64,000 bases of DNA, from positions 1 to 64,000 of the forward strand of contig DAISIV010000015.1 of NCBI GenBank assembly GCA_036821825.1. The letters are read 5' to 3'. This stretch comes from CAITZA01 sp937915285 (GTDB lineage Bacteria; Desulfobacterota; Desulfomonilia; Desulfomonilales; Desulfomonilaceae). Below, one piece after another: positions 58,492 to 64,000 of this stretch (position 1 is the first letter of the stretch; each line of letters begins with the position of its first letter). The translations under genes were made by a program, and so were the position numbers. Under the pieces are notes generated by a model. The model was not told the origin of the DNA. It saw nothing but the letters and a program-made list of their open reading frames with translations, and did no database searches.

Positions 58492-59670
58492 ATGAAAGAA
58501 ACAGTATCCATCAAGAATACTGGTCTGAGGGGCGTGACGGTAGCGGACACAAAGATTAGTTTCATAGACGGAGTCCAGGGGATTCTCATTTACCGTGGTT
58601 TCAGAATAGAGGAGCTTGCTGAGAAATCGACATTCCTGGAGACTGCCTATCTGCTGCTTAACGGGGATTTGCCGACGACGGAGCAATTATCGGAGTTTTC
58701 AGCCCAGGTCTTCGGATACAGCATACTTCCGGATTTTGTTATTGATTGCCTGAGAGCGCTACCGCACACCGCTGACCCGATGGATGTGCTTCAGGCCAGC
58801 GCCCCAATTCTGGCCACCGCCGACCCTGACCTGAAAGATGAAACCCGAAAAGCCAATGAGCGAATGGCGGCGCGTCTAATAGGAAGACTTCCAAGTGTTG
58901 TGGCCGCATGGCACAGGATCAGGAACGGTCTTGAACCATTGGCGCCAGATAGATCCTTGAACCACGCAGCAAACTTCCTATGGATGCTTCAAGGGGAGAA
59001 ACCGGATGAACAGACAGCTCGCGATCTCGACTGCTGCCTGATATTACATGCAGATCACACCTTCAACGCTTCTACTTTTGCCTGCCGCGAAGTCTGCTCC
59101 ACAAAAGCTCACATGTATGCGGCCGTCGCAGCAGGAATTGGGGCATTATCCGGAAGCCTTCATGGAGGCGCAAACATGCGTGTCATGGGGATGCTCCTTG
59201 AATTGGAGAATGAACCGGATATTGAGAAATGGGTAAAAACTCAGATCGACACAGGCAAGAAGATCATGGGGATGGGACATGCGGTTTACAAAACGATGGA
59301 CCCTAGGGCAAAATATCTGAAAGACATGGCAACCAGACTTGCCAGGACATCCGGAGTTGAGACTTGGGACAGGTTGTCCAAAACCATTGAGCGGGTAGCT
59401 ATCGAAGAGTTCAATAATCGCGGCAAGACAGAAATACGACCAAATGTGGACTTCTTCAGCGCTCCTGTTTATCACATGATGGGAATTGAAAGAGACTTGT
59501 TTACCCCGATATTTGCCATTTCACGAATTGCCGGGTGGTGCAGCCACATCATTGAAGAAAAATTTGGGGAAGCCCAGGATAAACCAATGCTTTACCGACC
59601 TGAGGCCCAATATGTCGGAAATTATTGCGGTCTTATGGGTTGTGTTTATGAACCTGAAAAGGAGAGATGA
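58492..59670 (+). CDS. gltA: Citrate synthase
   Basis: 392 residues, the length of the short (type I-like) citrate synthases. The catalytic residues are visible: HADHTFNAS and GSLHGGAN (substrate histidines) and VDFFSAPVYHMMG (aspartate). GHAVYKTMDPRAK is the CoA-binding segment. It condenses oxaloacetate with acetyl-CoA for the citric acid cycle. It lies 144 bases ahead of sdhA in the same direction, so the cycle genes may be co-regulated; 2-methylcitrate synthase is a close alternative not excluded by motifs. The gap 58253-58491 shows no gene. A Shine-Dalgarno (AGAGAGGGTGGC) lies upstream. Confidence 0.93.
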   Translation: MKETVSIKNTGLRGVTVADTKISFIDGVQGILIYRGFRIEELAEKSTFLETAYLLLNGDLPTTEQLSEFSAQVFGYSILPDFVIDCLRALPHTADPMDVLQASAPILATADPDLKDETRKANERMAARLIGRLPSVVAAWHRIRNGLEPLAPDRSLNHAANFLWMLQGEKPDEQTARDLDCCLILHADHTFNASTFACREVCSTKAHMYAAVAAGIGALSGSLHGGANMRVMGMLLELENEPDIEKWVKTQIDTGKKIMGMGHAVYKTMDPRAKYLKDMATRLARTSGVETWDRLSKTIERVAIEEFNNRGKTEIRPNVDFFSAPVYHMMGIERDLFTPIFAISRIAGWCSHIIEEKFGEAQDKPMLYRPEAQYVGNYCGLMGCVYEPEKER

Positions 59671-59814
59671 GCCAACGGTCTGAGTCAGTTATTGTAAGGA
59701 CCATACACTGAAATGATATTGTTTGTTATTTGGGTAGTGATGGAACATCAACGCAATTGATCTTTGGATTTTTCCACTTTTTAAAATATTCTTCGACAGG
59801 ACTGGATAAATGCA

Positions 59815-61536
59815 ATGGAATTCGTTCACGATGTCGTAATTGTTGGATCGGGATTAGCCGGTCTGAGGGCTGCCCTTGAGATTCCCGGTTCGGCACGGGT
59901 CGCTTTGATAAGCAAGGTTTTTCCAACTAGATCCCATTCCGGAGCTGCACAGGGTGGAATATCAGCGGCCTTGGGGAACGAAGAGCCTGATTCGTGGGAA
60001 TGGCACATGTACGACACCGTCAAGGGCGGTGATTATCTTACGGATCAGGATGCGGCGGAGACCCTGGCCAGAGACGCGGAGCGTGCAGTTTATGAACTGG
60101 AGCACATGGGCGCCCCGTTCAACAGAACCGCTGATGGCAGGATCGCCCAGAGAGCTTTCGGCGGACACACAAGAAACTTTGGTGAAGGCCCCGTAAAACG
60201 GGCATGTTACGCGTCCGACAGGACTGGACGCGTCATCCTGGACACTCTTTACGGTAAAGCCGTAGAAAAGTCGGTTCAAGTGTTCAGTGAATTCCTGCTT
60301 ATTGACCTGATCATCGATAATGGTCGGGCATCGGGACTGGTGGCATATGAGTTGGCCACTGGACAGCTTCACACATTCAGGGCAAAGGCCATCCTGATAG
60401 CTACCGGGGGATTTGGCGGAACATTCAAGACAAATTCCAACTGTTTTTCCAATACAGGTGATGGAGTCTACCTTTCTTACAGGGCAGGAATACCGCTGGA
60501 GGACATGGAATTTGTTCAGTTCCATCCTACAGGTATTCACGGATTGGGTGTACTCATCAGCGAGGCCACCAGGGGTGAAGGCGGAATCCTCAGAAACAGG
60601 ACAGGACAGAGATTCATGGAGGTCTACGCTCCGAGTCTGAAAGATCTGGCCCCCCGCGATGTTGTGTCTAGAGCCATCTGGACCGAGATCAGACAGGGCA
60701 GGGGTGTCAAAGGAGAGGATTATGTTGACCTTGACCTGACACACATAGGCCCTGAAAAGATAGCCGAAAAGTTATCGGACATTGCATCTTTTGCCAAGAT
60801 TTACCTCGGAGTGGATGTCACCAAAGAACCTATAGCAGTCACACCCACCTGTCATTACATGATGGGCGGAATTCCGACTGACCTGGACGGTCGTGTTCTC
60901 GATAGATTCAACAGACCCGTCCCTGGACTGTATTCGGCGGGAGAAGCGGCCTGCGTATCGGTGCATGGGGCAAACAGGCTTGGAACCAATTCCCTGCTCG
61001 ACCTTGTTGTTTTTGGAAGGCGTGCCGGTAGGATGATAGCCAGGGAGTTGCCGGAGCTTGAACTGAACGAAGGCATGAAACGACCGGCTGAAGCCTCAAA
61101 ATCCAGGATTGACCAGTTGATGTCCAGAACAGGTGGTGAGAGGACCTTTGCGATAAGAAACGATCTTCAGGTCATGATGATGGACAAGTGCTCGGTTTTC
61201 AGGAATGAGACGGACATGAAAAAAGCATTGGAGGAACTCGAGTCCATCAAACAGAGATACAAGAGTGTATGTATCGATAACAGATCGATGAAATATAATA
61301 CCGATCTAACTGAGGCCATGGAACTGGAATGCCTTATCGGATTGGCTGAAACAATATTGAAATCTGCGATCACCAGACAGGAGAGCAGGGGGGCTCATTT
61401 CAGGGAGGACTATCCGGATAGGGACGACAAGAACTGGTTAAAACACACCATGATTCAAAAGCTGGGTGATACAACTGAAATTTTTTATAAGCCCGTAAAT
61501 ATCTCCCGTTTCCAACCAAAAGCCAGGACATACTGA
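59815..61536 (+). CDS. sdhA: Succinate dehydrogenase/fumarate reductase flavoprotein subunit
   Basis: 573 residues. VVIVGSGLAGLRAAL binds FAD; SHSGAAQGG contains the histidine (H41) that attaches FAD covalently. Active-site segments include MEFVQFHPTGIHGLG, TRGEGGILRN, TPTCHYMMGGI and GANRLGTNSLLDLVVFGRRAG. Oxidises succinate or reduces fumarate at the inner-membrane surface. The iron-sulfur gene overlaps its stop by one base (TGATG). No cytochrome b or anchor gene flanks it, which is unusual and leaves the quinone site to be encoded elsewhere. The gene is followed by a menaquinone/ubiquinone methyltransferase. Confidence 0.95.
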   Translation: MEFVHDVVIVGSGLAGLRAALEIPGSARVALISKVFPTRSHSGAAQGGISAALGNEEPDSWEWHMYDTVKGGDYLTDQDAAETLARDAERAVYELEHMGAPFNRTADGRIAQRAFGGHTRNFGEGPVKRACYASDRTGRVILDTLYGKAVEKSVQVFSEFLLIDLIIDNGRASGLVAYELATGQLHTFRAKAILIATGGFGGTFKTNSNCFSNTGDGVYLSYRAGIPLEDMEFVQFHPTGIHGLGVLISEATRGEGGILRNRTGQRFMEVYAPSLKDLAPRDVVSRAIWTEIRQGRGVKGEDYVDLDLTHIGPEKIAEKLSDIASFAKIYLGVDVTKEPIAVTPTCHYMMGGIPTDLDGRVLDRFNRPVPGLYSAGEAACVSVHGANRLGTNSLLDLVVFGRRAGRMIARELPELELNEGMKRPAEASKSRIDQLMSRTGGERTFAIRNDLQVMMMDKCSVFRNETDMKKALEELESIKQRYKSVCIDNRSMKYNTDLTEAMELECLIGLAETILKSAITRQESRGAHFREDYPDRDDKNWLKHTMIQKLGDTTEIFYKPVNISRFQPKARTY

Positions 61537-62231
61537 TGGAAATAAAGTTTAAAATATTCAGATTCGATCCGGACACTGATCTTGAGCCTTATTACAGGGA
61601 CTACACTGTGGAGGCTCAAAAAAGCGAGCGGGTGCTTGACTGCCTCAACAGAATCAAATGGACTCAGGATGGCACACTGAGCTACCGGATGTCCTGCGCC
61701 CATGGCGTTTGTGGATCAGATGCCATGCGCATTAACGGCAAATGCTCCCTCGCATGCCAGAAACTTGTCAAAGATTTTGAATCCCCAGAAATACTGGTGG
61801 AACCTCTGCCGTCCTTCAGACCCCTCAAGGATTTGATTGTTGACATGAATCCTTTCTTTGAGCGGGTTTCTGAGATAAGACCGTATCTGATTGCTTCTCA
61901 AACTCCTGAGAAGGAGAGGCTTCAATCACCTGAAGACAGGAAGAAAATGGACCTGGCGATAAGATGCATTCTTTGCGCCTGCTGTTCTGCATCCTGCCCG
62001 GTTGCCAATCAGAACGATGAATTTCGGGGACCTGCGCCGCTTGTTCAGGCTTTCAGACGTATATTCGACTCAAGGGATGAAGAAAAGATCCAGCGGTTGG
62101 AGCAGCTAAATAACCCCAACGGGGCATGGGCGTGCGTCAATCACTTTGAATGCACAAGGGCATGCCCAAAAGAAATTCCCGTCACCAAATGTATCAACAT
62201 GATTAAGACGGAAATAAAGAAAGCGTTTTGA
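61536..62231 (+). CDS. sdhB: Succinate dehydrogenase/fumarate reductase iron-sulfur subunit
   Basis: 231 residues. Ferredoxin-like N-terminus with C54, C59, D62 and C74 for the 2Fe-2S cluster (SCAHGVCGSDAM, CSLAC; C70 is an extra cysteine). The C-terminal part holds CILCACCSASCPV for the 4Fe-4S and CVNHFECTRACPKEIPV for the 3Fe-4S cluster. It links the flavin of SdhA to the quinone site. It is translationally coupled to sdhA (one-base overlap) and ends seven bases from the end of the convergent ubiE gene. A membrane anchor is not found in the window. Confidence 0.95.
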   Translation: MEIKFKIFRFDPDTDLEPYYRDYTVEAQKSERVLDCLNRIKWTQDGTLSYRMSCAHGVCGSDAMRINGKCSLACQKLVKDFESPEILVEPLPSFRPLKDLIVDMNPFFERVSEIRPYLIASQTPEKERLQSPEDRKKMDLAIRCILCACCSASCPVANQNDEFRGPAPLVQAFRRIFDSRDEEKIQRLEQLNNPNGAWACVNHFECTRACPKEIPVTKCINMIKTEIKKAF

Positions 62232-62238
62232 AATTGTT

Positions 62239-63015
62239 TTACGGTTTGGTGGATTCGTAAACTGTAACAATTCCCAAGGTCATATAAAAAAAATTTACCT
62301 TCCCGAAGCCGGTCTGGCGCAATAACTCGCAAAATGCAGTCGGCTTCGGAAAATCAGCCATTGATTCAGTCAGATAATCGTATGCTGAGACTGACGAAAA
62401 CATGCGAGTAATGGCCGGGGTCACAATCTTGGAATAGATATTGAACAGGGGTTTCATTAATACTCCTTGAGGTTGTGTCAGTTCCACGATCACAAACCTC
62501 GCCCCACTTTTGAGAACCCTGAATATCTCTTCAAGAGCCTTTGCCCTTTGTTCGACATTCCTTATGCAAAATGACGTTATAGCTGCGTCAAAAGTATTGT
62601 CACTGAAACTTAACCTCTGCACATCAGAAGAGCAAAAGATGATGTCCTGCTGAAGCCCCAGTTTCGCAGCCTTTTCCATGCCTACTTTCATCATGTCGCA
62701 GGAGGTGTCTACACCTATGACCGTAGTCCCCGGACTTTTTCCTAATATTTTTATCCCTATGTCTCCGGTGCCTGCGCCAACGTCCAAGACCAGTTTGGCA
62801 GGGCTCTTCAACAGATCCTCGACCGCACGTCTTCTCCAGTAACGATCCTGGCCCAAGGACAAAATTACATTCGTTCTGTCATAATACGGAGCTATGTAAT
62901 CGAACATTTTTCGGTTTTCATCATGATCCATCAGGGAATCCTTCAGAACGCCATTCTCATGGACTCCCGATTGAGAGTAGGTCTTCTCTCTGACTTTTCG
63001 ATAATTCCATTCCAT
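62239..63015 (-). CDS. ubiE: Demethylmenaquinone/ubiquinone C-methyltransferase (UbiE/MenG)
   Basis: 258 residues; AGAGGGT eight bases before the ATG at 63015. FDYIAPYYDRTNVILSLGQDRYWRR is the UbiE signature. VLDVGAGTGDIGI and DTSCDMMKVG form the SAM site, ITSFCIRNV and VLKSGARFVIVELTQP are later motifs. It methylates the quinone ring in menaquinone biosynthesis. It is placed next to succinate dehydrogenase, its quinone-using partner. It runs convergent with sdhB. Confidence 0.93.
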   Translation of the reverse strand: MEWNYRKVREKTYSQSGVHENGVLKDSLMDHDENRKMFDYIAPYYDRTNVILSLGQDRYWRRRAVEDLLKSPAKLVLDVGAGTGDIGIKILGKSPGTTVIGVDTSCDMMKVGMEKAAKLGLQQDIIFCSSDVQRLSFSDNTFDAAITSFCIRNVEQRAKALEEIFRVLKSGARFVIVELTQPQGVLMKPLFNIYSKIVTPAITRMFSSVSAYDYLTESMADFPKPTAFCELLRQTGFGKVNFFYMTLGIVTVYESTKP

Positions 63016-63086
63016 TCAGGTACCCTCTGCTATTTCGGTTTCCTGACCAGCGCAAGCAGTCGCTCATGGTTTGAGTTAGAATAAAA

Positions 63087-63107
63087 AAGAGGTCATTGTG
63101 ACCTCTT
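63087..63107 (-). terminator. Intrinsic terminator of the GltB-domain gene
   Basis: On the minus strand AAGAGGTCA and TGACCTCTT form a perfect 9-bp stem with a three-base loop, followed by TTTTATT, 30 bases after the stop at 63138. This is a textbook rho-independent terminator. Confidence 0.85.
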
Positions 63108-63137
63108 CCGTAAAACAAAATTTTTCGAAAGGCTTGC

Positions 63138-64000
63138 TCAGGCTGCGGCCCCATCGGCATCCCAAACCGAGTCATCGGTTGAGGGGATTTGCTCTAAAAC
63201 GGCCAGGGAGACCGCCGTAACTTTTCTATAAACTTCATAGGGTTTTCTAATCGCTCCATCAACAGTCAGCAACTGCTCAATCTTTATACCAAAGTGTTTC
63301 TCGTTTTCAACCAGATAAGGATGAATCAAGTTCCAGTCTGCCAATGAGAGTTCAGCGAACACGCCTCCGTTGAGTTGCTCCTCCACCATTTGTCTATAAG
63401 GATCGCGAACATAAAGCGCTCCGCCAGACGCAAGAGAAAAGAGGTTGGACCCGGGATACGGCTTTGGCAGAAATGAAATTTCCCCGTCCTCATCAATGGT
63501 CAGTCCGTTCACGACAACAAAGCCTCCTCCGTTCAGAGGATCTCCTGCCATGAAACTTTCTGCGAGGTAATCAAGCGCTGTGCCGTTGATAACCACTCGG
63601 GGTTTGCCCGCAGCGTTTATTAGAGGGCGACCGGCGGCGTTTCCCAAAACGTAAACCGAGCCCCCCTTTGCGCCATACATGAAACATTGTCCCACATCTC
63701 CATGGATCACCACTGTTCCACGCTTCATTATCTGGCCGATCTGATCCTGAGCATTTCCATGCACATGGATTTCCATTCCATCTATTCCGCTACCAACATA
63801 GTCGCCAGATGATCCGTAGAGGTCCATTCTGACACCATCCGTCATTGCGCCAAATCCGCAACCTTCAAATCGCTGCCCCCTGAGGTCAAAAACAACAAAA
63901 TTTCTCCAGCCGAGTTTGAATGCGGATGCTATCAAGACGGCATCACAATCATCGCCCTCCGGTTCAAAGTCGCATGCGTCTACCAGGAGAGCCTTTTCAA
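63138..64000 (-). CDS. Stand-alone glutamate synthase alpha C-terminal (GXGXG) domain, 5' end outside window
   Basis: The frame is open to the window edge (DACDFEPEGDD, then AVLIASAFKLGWRNFVVF), so the start codon lies outside. The visible 287 residues are the GXGXG beta-helix of GltB: RGQRFEGCGFGAMTDGVRM, YGSSGDYVGSGIDGMEIHVHGNAQDQ, GDVGQCFMYGAKGG, GNAAGRPLI and LNGGGFVVVNGL. The GltB FMN domain does not follow on the C-terminal side, so this is a separate polypeptide, as in the split glutamate synthases of archaea and some anaerobes, where the glutaminase, FMN and GXGXG parts are encoded apart. The FMN part may be the gene at 15755. It ends at a strong terminator. Confidence 0.9.
   Translation of the reverse strand, partial: EKALLVDACDFEPEGDDCDAVLIASAFKLGWRNFVVFDLRGQRFEGCGFGAMTDGVRMDLYGSSGDYVGSGIDGMEIHVHGNAQDQIGQIMKRGTVVIHGDVGQCFMYGAKGGSVYVLGNAAGRPLINAAGKPRVVINGTALDYLAESFMAGDPLNGGGFVVVNGLTIDEDGEISFLPKPYPGSNLFSLASGGALYVRDPYRQMVEEQLNGGVFAELSLADWNLIHPYLVENEKHFGIKIEQLLTVDGAIRKPYEVYRKVTAVSLAVLEQIPSTDDSVWDADGAAA

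Overview
The window looks like chromosomal DNA of a strictly anaerobic Desulfobacterota bacterium (a sulfate-reducing or syntrophic deltaproteobacterial lineage such as Desulfomonile/Syntrophobacteria; this placement is inference). Signs are two rubrerythrins, a rubredoxin-glutamate synthase fusion, a GcdA-type glutaconyl-CoA decarboxylase carboxyltransferase, succinate dehydrogenase/fumarate reductase beside a UbiE/MenG methyltransferase, sigma-54 two-component genes, very large multi-PAS hybrid kinases and two apparent selenoprotein genes. I see no insertion sequence, prophage or CRISPR array. One tRNA gene (tRNA-Ser GCU) is present.

Layout. 1-2.5 kb: the 3' part of a cNMP-binding Ser/Thr kinase gene, then two divergently oriented genes, each interrupted by an in-frame TGA at a redox-active position and each followed by a plausible bacterial SECIS hairpin. 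2.8-5.0 kb: two exported proteins of unknown role. 5.0-6.9 kb: mnmG. 7.0-11.8 kb (minus): a GldA/GldF/GldG/DUF4340-type ABC export operon. 12.0-17.2 kb: TPR protein, spmA-spmB, rubrerythrin, rubredoxin-GltS. 17.7-28.2 kb, all plus strand: eight consecutive genes for exported proteins (OmpA-TPR, two caspase-fold proteins joined to DUF4384 in opposite domain orders, a triple-DUF4384 protein, OmpA, single DUF4384, a silk-like Ala/Gly/Ser protein and a small exported protein), ending with an ECF sigma factor and a twin zinc-finger anti-sigma factor. 28.3-29.2 kb: a GNAT acetyltransferase.

29.2-37.2 kb appears to be a self-contained stress module. A Lon-type protease with a response-regulator receiver domain spliced in front of its AAA+ motor, and a sigma-54 response regulator with its histidine kinase (all minus strand), are interleaved with two plus-strand transcription units. 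Each of these units starts with a related small-protein domain, has a GG-N10-GT sigma-54 promoter and is preceded by TTGC-N5-GCAA palindromes. One unit carries a small membrane protein and a TauE/SafE permease, the other a UspA-like protein. The simplest reading is that the kinase-regulator pair drives both units, and that the closely similar receiver in the Lon protein listens to the same kinase.

37.5-51.7 kb: two giant PAS hybrid kinases flank an Asp/Glu racemase-like gene and an RND efflux pair without an outer-membrane factor. 51.7-55.6 kb: tRNA-Ser, a flavodoxin-fold protein, a PcrA/UvrD helicase and a DUF2225 protein. 55.9-64.0 kb: central metabolism (gcdA, second rubrerythrin, citrate synthase, sdhA-sdhB without a membrane anchor gene, ubiE/menG and the start-truncated end of a GltB GXGXG-domain gene). 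All function calls rest on reading motifs by eye; no database search was possible.
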